DNA from: Bacilli bacterium
GTDB taxonomy: Bacteria; Bacillota_I; Bacilli_A; RFN20; CAG-826
Length of the DNA: 29,559 nt
Assembly (NCBI GenBank): GCA_017619815.1
Contig: JAFZRR010000061.1
Location: 1-29,559, forward strand
Reading direction: 5' to 3'
The notes under the pieces are model-generated. The model was not told the DNA's origin. It searched no databases and saw nothing but the letters and a program-made list of their open reading frames with translations. Every line of letters begins with the position of its first letter. Position 1 is the stretch's first letter. The position numbers and the translations under genes are program-made. Positions 14,805 to 22,216 of this stretch are shown piece after piece.

Positions 14805-15074
14805 ATGGCTTTATCAAAAGAAAGAAAAGCAGAACTCGTCAAAAAGTTTGGTAAAAACGAAAAAGACACAGGTTCAGTCCAAGTCCAAGTCGCATTATTA
14901 ACCGAACAAATCAATGCTTTAACCGCTCACATGAAGGCAAATCACAATGACGCTTCTAGTAAACGTGCATTAAGTGTCTTAGTCGGTCAAAGACGTAGTT
15001 TATTAGACTACCTCATCAGAACCGATCGTGAAGCATACTTAAAGCTCATCGTCGAACTCGGATTACGTAAATAA
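14805..15074 (+). CDS. rpsO: 30S ribosomal protein S15
   Basis: S15 is a primary 16S rRNA-binding protein that nucleates assembly of the 30S platform. The 89-residue protein fits the family length and shows FGKNEKDTGSVQVQVALLTEQI (about 15-36, quoted in two parts: FGKNEKDTGS and VQVQVALLTEQI), HMKANHNDASSKRAL (about 42-56) and QRRSLLDYLIRTD (about 62-74). A strong aaggagg ribosome site (14789-14795) precedes the ATG. The rpsO-pnp order is conserved across many bacteria. Here a terminator and a new promoter separate the two, so they can be expressed apart. Confidence 0.98.
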   Translation: MALSKERKAELVKKFGKNEKDTGSVQVQVALLTEQINALTAHMKANHNDASSKRALSVLVGQRRSLLDYLIRTDREAYLKLIVELGLRK

Positions 15075-15091
15075 TTCGATAAGAAAACTGA

Positions 15092-15119
15092 AAAGATCAC
15101 CGCGAGGTGATTTTTTTTA
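15092..15119 (+). terminator. Intrinsic terminator after rpsO
   Basis: The core stem atcacc / ggtgat with a GCGA tetraloop is extended by A-T pairs and followed by eight Ts. Confidence 0.92.
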
Positions 15120-15121
15120 TT

Positions 15122-15148
15122 TATAAAACTCTTTACTTGAGTTTTATA
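15122..15148. repeat. 10-bp inverted repeat overlapping the pnp promoter
   Basis: The perfect arms tataaaactc and gagttttata are separated by 7 bases. The loop contains the likely -35 of pnp. It may be an operator, or a second weak terminator of rpsO (only four Ts follow). Confidence 0.5.
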
Positions 15149-15159
15149 TAGTATATAAT
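15132..15159 (+). promoter_or_regulatory. pnp: Likely promoter of pnp
   Basis: TTTACT (15132-15137) is followed after 16 bases by a perfect TATAAT (15154-15159). The predicted start is near 15166, giving a leader of about 28 bases that holds the aaagaggta ribosome site. Confidence 0.55.
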
Positions 15160-15193
15160 AATGCCGTATATATTTTGAAAAAGAGGTAAAAGA

Positions 15194-17395
15194 ATGAAAA
15201 GAGTATTCGAATTAGAATTCGAAGGAAAGAAATTCGTTGTTGAAGCCGGCGAAATTGCTAAACAAGCAGATGGCGCCGTCCTTGTTAGATTAAACGAAAC
15301 AGTTGTTCTTTCCACAGTGTGTTGCTCAGACGAGCCTAAAGAAGGCGATTTCTTCCCGCTAACAGTTGGTTATGAAGAAAAGCAATACGCAGTCGGCAAA
15401 ATCCCAGGTTCCTTCTTAAGAAGAGAAGGTCGTGCTGGTGAACATGCCACATTAACCGCGAGACTCATTGACCGTCCAATTAGACCAATGTTCTCTGAAG
15501 GTTTCAGAAACGAAGTGCAAATCGTTAACACAGTGATGTCTGTTGATCAAGATTGCACACCAGAAATGACCGCAATGTTAGGTTCTTCCTTAGCATTAGG
15601 TATTTCCGACATTCCATTTGATGGCCCAATCGCTGGTGTCCAAGTCGGAAGAGTTGATGGCAAATTCATCATCAACCCAACAGTGGAAGAAAAAGAAAAG
15701 AGTGACCTTAATTTATCAGTCGCTGGTACAAAAGATGCCATTAATATGGTCGAAGCCGGTGCGGATCAATTAAGTGAAGAAGAAATGTTAGATGCTTTAA
15801 TGTTTGGCCACGAAGCCATTAAGAAATTATGTGCATGGCAAGAAGAAATCATTAAAGAAATCGGCAAACCAAAAAGAGAAATCGAACTCTATAAGTGTGA
15901 TCCTGAAATCGAAAAGGATGTCACCGATAGAGCAAACGAAAGATTAAAGAAAGCTATCTCTATCTTTGATAAACTCGAAAGACAAGACGCAATCGACGCA
16001 ATCGAAGATGAAATCTTAGATGACTATGACTCACGTAGCTATCCTGATGAAAAAACACATCAAAAAGTTATGCACATGGTCAATGAAACTTTAGAAATCT
16101 TAGTCGCTAACGAAGTTAGAAGATTAATTACTGAAGAAAAGATTAGACCTGATGGTCGTAAAGTTGATGAAATCCGTCCACTAGACGCTCAAGTCGACTT
16201 ATTACCAAGAGTTCATGGTAGTGCGATGTTCACCCGTGGACAAACACAAGTTATCTCTATCACCACATTAGGTGCTAAGAGCGATGAACAAATCATCGAT
16301 AACTTAACTCCAGAAGAAACCAAACACTGGATGCATCATTATAACTTCCCACCATACTCTGTTGGTGAAGTTGGTAGAATGGGTTCCCCAGGTAGAAGAG
16401 AAATCGGTCATGGTGCTTTAGGTGAAAGAGCCTTAAGTTATGTCATTCCTTCTGAAGAAGAATTCCCATACACAATCAGAACAGTCGCAGAAGTTTGCGA
16501 AAGTAATGGTTCTAGCTCACAAGCTAGTATCTGCGCTTCCTGTATGTCATTAATGGCTGCAGGTGTCCCAATCAAAGCCATGGTTAGTGGTATTGCAATG
16601 GGCTTAATCACTTCTGGTCCATTAGACGGCAAACATCCATATACAATCCTTACCGATATTCAAGGTTTAGAAGACCACTTCGGTGACATGGACTTCAAAG
16701 TCGCTGGTACCGAAAAAGGTATTACCGCCTTACAAATGGATATCAAAATCAAGGGTGTTACAAGAGATGTCTTAAAAGAAGCTTTAGCACAAGCTAATGA
16801 TGCTAGAGCGAAGATTCGTGCAGTTATGGCTAAAGCCATCTCCGAACCAAGACCAGATGTCGGTAAATACGCTCCTAAGATGGATACCTTCATGATTGAT
16901 GTTGATAAAATCAGAGAAGTTATCGGTACAGGTGGTAAAGTCATCAATGACATTATTGCTAAGTGCGATAACGTGAAAATCGATATCGAAGATAACGGTC
17001 AAGTCACCATCTATCATATGGATAGAGAAACCATCAACAAGGCTAAACAAATGATTCAAGATATCGTTAGAGAAGCCAAAGTTGGTGAAGACTTCGAAGG
17101 TGAAGTCACACGTGTTGAAGAATACGGTGCCTTTGTCAAATTATTCGGTAACGTTGAAGGCTTATGTCACGTTTCTAGATTAGGTTGGGGATTCATCAAC
17201 CGCGCTAGCGACGTTGTCAAAGTCGGTGACACCTTAAAGGTGAGAGTTATCGAAATCGACGAAAAAGGTAAAGTCAAAGTCTCTCATAAAGAATTTGAAC
17301 CAAAACCAGAAAATTATGAAGAAAGACCAGCGAGAACCGAACACTTATCTCGCCCAGATAATTCTCATAAAGGTCCAAGAAAGTTCAAAAAATAA
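15194..17395 (+). CDS. pnp: Polyribonucleotide nucleotidyltransferase (PNPase)
   Basis: PNPase degrades RNA 3' to 5' using phosphate and can run in reverse to add tails. The 733-residue protein has two RNase PH domains (about 1-215 and 315-550) joined by a helical linker. KH (about 560-620) and S1 (about 628-700) domains follow, then a short basic tail. Catalytic-core features include GSPGRREIGHGALGERAL (about 397-414), ESNGSSSQAS (about 436-445) and LEDHFGDMDFKVAGT (about 492-506) with the metal-binding aspartates. The KH loop reads VIGTGGKVI. Length is near the family norm of 700-720. The start follows an agaggt ribosome site, and a terminator follows the stop. It probably acts with the RNase J-like protein encoded downstream in general mRNA turnover. 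Confidence 0.98.
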   Translation: MKRVFELEFEGKKFVVEAGEIAKQADGAVLVRLNETVVLSTVCCSDEPKEGDFFPLTVGYEEKQYAVGKIPGSFLRREGRAGEHATLTARLIDRPIRPMFSEGFRNEVQIVNTVMSVDQDCTPEMTAMLGSSLALGISDIPFDGPIAGVQVGRVDGKFIINPTVEEKEKSDLNLSVAGTKDAINMVEAGADQLSEEEMLDALMFGHEAIKKLCAWQEEIIKEIGKPKREIELYKCDPEIEKDVTDRANERLKKAISIFDKLERQDAIDAIEDEILDDYDSRSYPDEKTHQKVMHMVNETLEILVANEVRRLITEEKIRPDGRKVDEIRPLDAQVDLLPRVHGSAMFTRGQTQVISITTLGAKSDEQIIDNLTPEETKHWMHHYNFPPYSVGEVGRMGSPGRREIGHGALGERALSYVIPSEEEFPYTIRTVAEVCESNGSSSQASICASCMSLMAAGVPIKAMVSGIAMGLITSGPLDGKHPYTILTDIQGLEDHFGDMDFKVAGTEKGITALQMDIKIKGVTRDVLKEALAQANDARAKIRAVMAKAISEPRPDVGKYAPKMDTFMIDVDKIREVIGTGGKVINDIIAKCDNVKIDIEDNGQVTIYHMDRETINKAKQMIQDIVREAKVGEDFEGEVTRVEEYGAFVKLFGNVEGLCHVSRLGWGFINRASDVVKVGDTLKVRVIEIDEKGKVKVSHKEFEPKPENYEERPARTEHLSRPDNSHKGPRKFKK

Positions 17396-17406
17396 TTAAC
17401 AAAATT

Positions 17407-17435
17407 AGCCCAGTCCTCGTGATTGGGCTTTTTTA
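17407..17435 (+). terminator. Intrinsic terminator after pnp
   Basis: A 9-bp stem (agcccagtc / gattgggct, one G-U) with a CTCGT loop is followed by a T-run. Confidence 0.92.
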
Positions 17436-17463
17436 TTGCGTATAAATTTACTTTTAGACCCCC

Positions 17464-17486
17464 AACACAATTAAATGTGTTATGAT
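17464..17486 (+). promoter_or_regulatory. cls: Extended -10 promoter with inverted repeat ahead of cls
   Basis: The -10 TATGAT (17481-17486) has an extended TG at 17478-17479 and no good -35. The perfect repeat AACACA-N6-TGTGTT (17464-17481) covers the spacer and touches the -10. A protein bound there would block polymerase, so an operator is possible. The transcript would start near 17493. Confidence 0.5.
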
Positions 17487-17501
17487 AGTAAAGGACTTAT
17501 T

Positions 17502-19100
17502 ATGAAGAAGTTTTTTAGAAATTTATTCAGTGGCTATTTCTTAATCATCCTATTACTCCTTCTTGAACTTACTTTCATCATCTTTTTTCAATTCTTCTTT
17601 GAAAGCGTAGTGGAAGCAATTGTTAATGATCAAACTTTGTTTGATGATGCAAATCTCAAACTTGGTATTAACTTAGGATATCTCCTCATGAGAGGAATTG
17701 CTTTTATCGTCGCCCTGATCATTTTCTTCAAAATTATTAATAGACACGAAGATCCAGAATTTAAGATTCCATGGATTGTCGGTATGTTATTGCTCCCATT
17801 CTTCTTCTCTGTCTTATTCCTTATCTTTGGAAACCATGGCTTAAAGAAGAATGATCGTATCGTTGTTGATGCGACAAGAAATGCTTATAACGCTCACTTT
17901 AAGTTAAGCAAGCTTAAAGAAGAGGAATTTATGGATGAACTCGGTAGAGCGATGGGAACATTTAAATATATCGCAAATACCACAGATTTAGGCATCCATA
18001 GAAATAATAGAGTTACATATTATAAGAACGGCGAAGAATTCTTCCCAGATATGATTGAATCCTTAAAGAAAGCGAAAGAATTTATCTTCATGGAATTCTT
18101 TATCATCACTGATGGCAAGTTATGGAATGAAGTTAAACAAATATTAATTCAAAAAGCTGAAGAGGGTGTTGATGTCAGAATCATCTACGATGATATGGGT
18201 TGTAGTGGAACTATTTCCACATTCACACCAAGAAGATTCAGAAAACACGGAATTAAATGTTATAAGTTCCATCCATTTAGACCTGTTCTTTCCGGTGTTT
18301 ACAATAACCGTGACCATAGAAAGATTGTCATTATCGACCATCAGATGGCGTTCACCGGTGGTATGAACCTCGCAGATGAATACGGAAACATCATTAAGAG
18401 ATTTGGCTACTGGAAGGACACAATGGTGAAAATCGAAGGTAGTGCGATGAATAACCTTATTGCCACCTTCTTACAAAACTACGACTTATGCGCTCAAAGC
18501 GTGAGCGATTACAATAAATATCTCGGATATCACTATACAAAGTATGATGATGAGGGATTTGTTATGCCATTTGGTGATGGCCCTGGCGCGATTGATGACG
18601 CCCTTATTGGTGAACAAAACTACATCAATATCCTTAACTATGCGAAGAAGAAAGTTTATATTTCTACACCTTACTTAGTCCCAACATACTCATTGCTTGA
18701 TGCGATGAGAAATGCGGCGCTTAGAGGAGTGGAAGTAAATCTCATTCTTCCAGGTATTCCTGATAAAAAAGCCGTTTATGCAGTTGCTAAATCATATTTC
18801 TCATGGTTGATGAAATCAGGTATAAATATTTATTTATATACTCCAGGCTTCAATCATATGAAGACCATTTTAGCGGACGATGAATTAGCCTTTGTGGGAA
18901 CGATTAATTTTGACTTTAGAAGCTTAGTCCATCACTTTGAATGTGGCACGCTTTTATATAAGAACCAATGCATGAAGGATATCCGTAAAGACTTTGACGA
19001 AATGATCGCTCAGTCTAAGAAGGTTCCTTCTAACTTCAAGCTTAAGCTTGGTACTAGATGGTTCTGCTCAATTGTGAAAATCATTACTCCATTATTATAG
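17502..19100 (+). CDS. cls: Cardiolipin synthase
   Basis: This membrane phospholipase-D-type enzyme joins two phosphatidylglycerols into cardiolipin and glycerol. The 532-residue protein has two N-terminal spans (about 10-35 and 55-78), a third hydrophobic stretch (about 88-108), and two HKD motifs: H272-K274-D279 in NRDHRKIVIID, and H452-K454-D459 in FNHMKTILADD. Both are complete. TGGMNLADEY after the first and FVGTINFDFRS after the second are family-typical. I chose the ATG at 17502 (ribosome site aaagga, spacing about 8); an in-frame upstream start at 17475 falls inside the promoter. The GlpA-like gene begins 11 bases after the stop. Confidence 0.94.
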   Translation: MKKFFRNLFSGYFLIILLLLLELTFIIFFQFFFESVVEAIVNDQTLFDDANLKLGINLGYLLMRGIAFIVALIIFFKIINRHEDPEFKIPWIVGMLLLPFFFSVLFLIFGNHGLKKNDRIVVDATRNAYNAHFKLSKLKEEEFMDELGRAMGTFKYIANTTDLGIHRNNRVTYYKNGEEFFPDMIESLKKAKEFIFMEFFIITDGKLWNEVKQILIQKAEEGVDVRIIYDDMGCSGTISTFTPRRFRKHGIKCYKFHPFRPVLSGVYNNRDHRKIVIIDHQMAFTGGMNLADEYGNIIKRFGYWKDTMVKIEGSAMNNLIATFLQNYDLCAQSVSDYNKYLGYHYTKYDDEGFVMPFGDGPGAIDDALIGEQNYINILNYAKKKVYISTPYLVPTYSLLDAMRNAALRGVEVNLILPGIPDKKAVYAVAKSYFSWLMKSGINIYLYTPGFNHMKTILADDELAFVGTINFDFRSLVHHFECGTLLYKNQCMKDIRKDFDEMIAQSKKVPSNFKLKLGTRWFCSIVKIITPLL

Positions 19101-19111
19101 AGGTGAAAAAT

Positions 19112-20554
19112 ATGGAAAAATTTGATGTCTTAATTATTGGCGCGGGTGTTACCGGCGCGATGATTGCCAGAAATTTATCCAAGTACGATTTAAAAGTCGC
19201 TTTATTGGATAAGGAAAACGATGTTGGCAATCTCACCAGTAACGCGAATAGCGCAATTGTCCACTCCGGATATGATCCAGTGCCAGGAACTAACAAAGCA
19301 AAGTTCAACGTTGCAGGTAATGCAATGTTTGACAAGATTTGTGAAGAACTCGATGTTCACTTTGAAAGAGTGGGTTCTTTGACTGTTGCTTTGTATGATG
19401 AACAAATCCCAGTTCTAAAAGAACTCGCGGAAAGAAGTAAGCAAAATAACGTTCCAGTGGAAATCCTTTCTGCGGAAGAAGTGAAGAAAATGGAACCAAA
19501 TATCAATCCTTGCGTTAAAGGTGCTTTATTCGCCCCAACCGCAGGTATTGTTGACGTTTTTAACTTTGTATGTCACGCAGTGGAAAACGCAGTCGATAAC
19601 GGCGTAAAACTCTTCTTAAACGAAGAAGTTAAATCCATTGTTAAAGAAGGCGACTACTACAAAGTAGTAACACAAAAAGAAGAATTCTTTACCAAGATTG
19701 TTATTAACGCCGCTGGGGCATTCGCTGATAGGATTGCCTCAATGGTGGAACCAATCGATTGGAAAATCACGCCAAGAAAAGGTGAATACTTTGTATTAGA
19801 TCACTACAAAGCCGGTTTGGTGAATCACACAATTTTCCCATTGCCAAGTGAAAAAGGCAAAGGCATCTTAGTGACCATGACCACAAGTGGTAACTATTTA
19901 GTCGGTCCAAGTAGTGAACTCGATGATGATCCTAACGATGTTACAACTGACCCACCAACGTTACGCAACATTAGAGCGCAAGCAACAGAAATGGTCCCAA
20001 GTATTCCATTTAACCAAGTTATTAGAGTATTCGCTGGCACAAGACCAACTTGTACAAGACATGACTTTGTCATCGAATACGCAAAGAGCGATAAAAACTT
20101 CATCAATGTCGGTGGTATCGAATCTCCAGGATTTGTCTCTTCTCCTGCCATTGGTGAATATGTTGTTGAGAGACTCGTCAGACCACTTATCGAACTCAAA
20201 GAAAAGAAAGATTACAATCCATGCGTTAGAAAATATCACCGTTTATATAACGCGATGGTGGAACAAGATTATAAATTTGTGAACGAACACGAAAACTATG
20301 GTCAAATCATTTGTAACTGTGAAAAGGTTACTCTTGGTGAAATCTTAGACGTTTTATCACGCAGTGTTCCTCCACATTCTGTGAAAGCTCTTAAACGAAG
20401 AACAAGAGCGGGATTTGGTAAATGCCAAGGTGGTTTCTGCCAACCAAGAGTCGTTCTTATCTTGGCAAAATATTATGGAGTATCTCCTATGGAGATATCT
20501 TATGATGGAGAATTCTCCAAAATCCTTTTAGAAAAGATCAAAGGAGGAAGATAA
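19112..20554 (+). CDS. GlpA/LhgO-like FAD-dependent dehydrogenase with a C-terminal Fe-S (BFD-like) domain
   Basis: This 480-residue DAO-family flavoprotein has the FAD-binding Rossmann loop GAGVTGAMIA (10-19), HSGYD near residue 51 and the GGIESPGF segment near 342-349. A C-terminal module follows with C401-x-C403 and C438-x4-C443, the bacterioferritin-associated-ferredoxin [2Fe-2S] pattern. This architecture matches anaerobic glycerol-3-phosphate dehydrogenase GlpA and related 2-hydroxyacid oxidases. Glycerol-3-phosphate is the likeliest substrate by family and neighbours but is not proven. The ATG at 19112 has an agaggtga ribosome site; the in-frame start at 19058 lies inside cls. The next gene starts 1 base after the stop, so they form one operon and probably one complex. 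Confidence 0.88.
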   Translation: MEKFDVLIIGAGVTGAMIARNLSKYDLKVALLDKENDVGNLTSNANSAIVHSGYDPVPGTNKAKFNVAGNAMFDKICEELDVHFERVGSLTVALYDEQIPVLKELAERSKQNNVPVEILSAEEVKKMEPNINPCVKGALFAPTAGIVDVFNFVCHAVENAVDNGVKLFLNEEVKSIVKEGDYYKVVTQKEEFFTKIVINAAGAFADRIASMVEPIDWKITPRKGEYFVLDHYKAGLVNHTIFPLPSEKGKGILVTMTTSGNYLVGPSSELDDDPNDVTTDPPTLRNIRAQATEMVPSIPFNQVIRVFAGTRPTCTRHDFVIEYAKSDKNFINVGGIESPGFVSSPAIGEYVVERLVRPLIELKEKKDYNPCVRKYHRLYNAMVEQDYKFVNEHENYGQIICNCEKVTLGEILDVLSRSVPPHSVKALKRRTRAGFGKCQGGFCQPRVVLILAKYYGVSPMEISYDGEFSKILLEKIKGGR

Positions 20555-20555
20555 T

Positions 20556-21803
20556 ATGCGTACGATAGATTTATTAATTATCGGTGGTGGTTCCGCAGGT
20601 ATGGCGGCCGCTATTCAAGCCAAAAAAGAAGGTATTGATGATATCCTTATCGTTGAAAGAGATGAAAATCTCGGTGGTATTTTAAACCAATGCATTCATA
20701 ACGGTTTTGGTCTTACAGAATTTAAAGAAGAATTAACTGGACCAGAATATCTTTCTCGTTTTGTTAAACAAGTTGAAGAATTAAAAATTCCTTATATGAC
20801 AAATTCCATGGTCATCGATATGACTAAGGATAAGATTGTTACTATCAGTAACAAAGATAAAGGCGTTGAAATTGTTCAAGCTAAAGCCATTGTCATGGCT
20901 ACAGGCTGTTATGAAAGAGGCGCTGGTGCCATTCAAATTCCTGGTGATAGATGTGCAGGCATCATTACCGCTGGTACCGCTCAAAAATATTTAAACATCC
21001 ACGGATATCTATGCGGAAAACGCATTGTCATCTTAGGTAGTGGTGATATCGGTTTAATTATGGCAAGACGTCTTACACTTGAAGGTGCAAAAGTCATCTG
21101 TGTTAGCGAAATCATGCCATATAGCAATGGTTTAAATAGAAATATTGCTCAATGTTTAAATGACTATAACATCCCTCTCTACTTAAGTAGAAGTGTGAGT
21201 AAAGTCATTGGCAAGGATAGATTAGAGAAAGTCATCTTATCCGCAGTGGATGAAAAGATGCAATTCATTCCAGGAACCGAAATGGAAATCGAATGTGATA
21301 CTTTAATTCTTTCCGTTGGTTTAATTCCATATATATCCTTATTAGATAATATAGATTGCCCAGCCAGTAGCACGAAAGGTGCGAAAGTTAATGAACACAT
21401 GGAAACAATGATTCCAGGTATCTTCTCTTGCGGTAACTGCTTACACGTCCATGACGTCGTTGACTTTGTCACCGATGAAGGAAGATTAGCCGGTCATGGT
21501 GCGGCAATGTATCTAAAAGGTAAACTTGCAAGAGGTAACAAAATTGTGGTCACACCAAAAGACGGCATTTCCTACGTTGTGCCACAAGAAATCAATAGAG
21601 ACAACCAAGAAGACGTGACCTTTAAATTCCGTGTCAGAACGCCGGTAAAAGACGTCTGGTTAATCATTGAAAGTAATGGTCAACAAGTCGCGAAAATTAT
21701 GAAGCCAGTACTCATCCCATCTGAGATGGTAATGGTGAAATTATCTAAAGATAAATTAGATCTCATCAAGGATGAAGTAACCTTGAGATTGGAGGCTAGA
21801 TAA
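20556..21803 (+). CDS. FAD-dependent pyridine-nucleotide oxidoreductase, partner of the GlpA-like protein
   Basis: This 415-residue flavoprotein of the pyridine-nucleotide-disulphide oxidoreductase superfamily has FAD loop GGGSAGMAAA (10-19), LGGILNQCIHNGFG (39-52), ATGCYERGAGA (115-125) and the NAD(P)H-binding GSGDIGLIMARRL (about 162-174). A C-terminal FAD segment IFSCGNCLHVHD (about 289-300) follows. No redox-active CxxxxC pair is present, so it is not a disulphide reductase. The same fold occurs in the HcnB/OoxA subunits of multi-subunit amino-acid and glycerol-3-phosphate dehydrogenases. It probably passes electrons between the GlpA-like subunit and NAD(H) or another carrier; the direction is inference. 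The ribosome site aaggagga overlaps the end of the upstream gene. Confidence 0.87.
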   Translation: MRTIDLLIIGGGSAGMAAAIQAKKEGIDDILIVERDENLGGILNQCIHNGFGLTEFKEELTGPEYLSRFVKQVEELKIPYMTNSMVIDMTKDKIVTISNKDKGVEIVQAKAIVMATGCYERGAGAIQIPGDRCAGIITAGTAQKYLNIHGYLCGKRIVILGSGDIGLIMARRLTLEGAKVICVSEIMPYSNGLNRNIAQCLNDYNIPLYLSRSVSKVIGKDRLEKVILSAVDEKMQFIPGTEMEIECDTLILSVGLIPYISLLDNIDCPASSTKGAKVNEHMETMIPGIFSCGNCLHVHDVVDFVTDEGRLAGHGAAMYLKGKLARGNKIVVTPKDGISYVVPQEINRDNQEDVTFKFRVRTPVKDVWLIIESNGQQVAKIMKPVLIPSEMVMVKLSKDKLDLIKDEVTLRLEAR

Positions 21804-21804
21804 T

Positions 21805-22146
21805 ATGAAAGAATTTACTTGTATTATTTGTCCAAGAGGCTGCCGATTAAGCGTTGATGATAACATGAACGTAACCGGCAATTTCTGCCCAAGAGGTAAA
21901 CAATATGCGGTTAGCGAACTCACTAATCCCGTAAGAACCATTACTTCTTCCGTGAGAGTGAATAACCGTGAAGATTTACTCGTTTCCGTGAAAACTAGTG
22001 GATCAATTCCAAAGGGAAAGATCTTCGAAGTTATGGAAGAAATCAACAAATTGTCAGTTTCCGCACCAACGAGAATTGGTGATGTTGTTGCATCAAATAT
22101 CCTCGGTTTAGGAGTCGATATTTTGATTACAAAAAATATCGATTAA
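21805..22146 (+). CDS. DUF1667 four-cysteine protein
   Basis: This 113-residue protein has C6-x2-C9-x3-C13 and C28, within FTCIICPRGCRL and GNFCPRGKQYA. This is the DUF1667 pattern. Four cysteines suggest a small Fe-S cluster or zinc site; the CPRGC context resembles metal-cluster proteins, but the metal is unknown. It lies 1 base after the oxidoreductase stop, with an ggagg ribosome site. From recalled genomes, DUF1667 genes often travel with this GlpA-like/oxidoreductase pair, so it is likely a third subunit or maturation factor. No terminator is visible after it, and transcription may run into the RNase J-like gene. Confidence 0.82.
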   Translation: MKEFTCIICPRGCRLSVDDNMNVTGNFCPRGKQYAVSELTNPVRTITSSVRVNNREDLLVSVKTSGSIPKGKIFEVMEEINKLSVSAPTRIGDVVASNILGLGVDILITKNID

Positions 22147-22148
22147 TA

Positions 22149-22176
22149 TTGATAAGTATTTAATTATATATATAAT
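22149..22176 (+). promoter_or_regulatory. Promoter of the RNase J-like gene
   Basis: TTGATA (22149-22154) is followed after 16 bases by a perfect TATAAT (22171-22176). The predicted start is near 22183, giving a leader of about 34 bases with no clear Shine-Dalgarno sequence. Confidence 0.65.
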
Positions 22177-22216
22177 TTAATTAGGTCTTTAACATAGACA
22201 TAATGTAAAAGAATAT

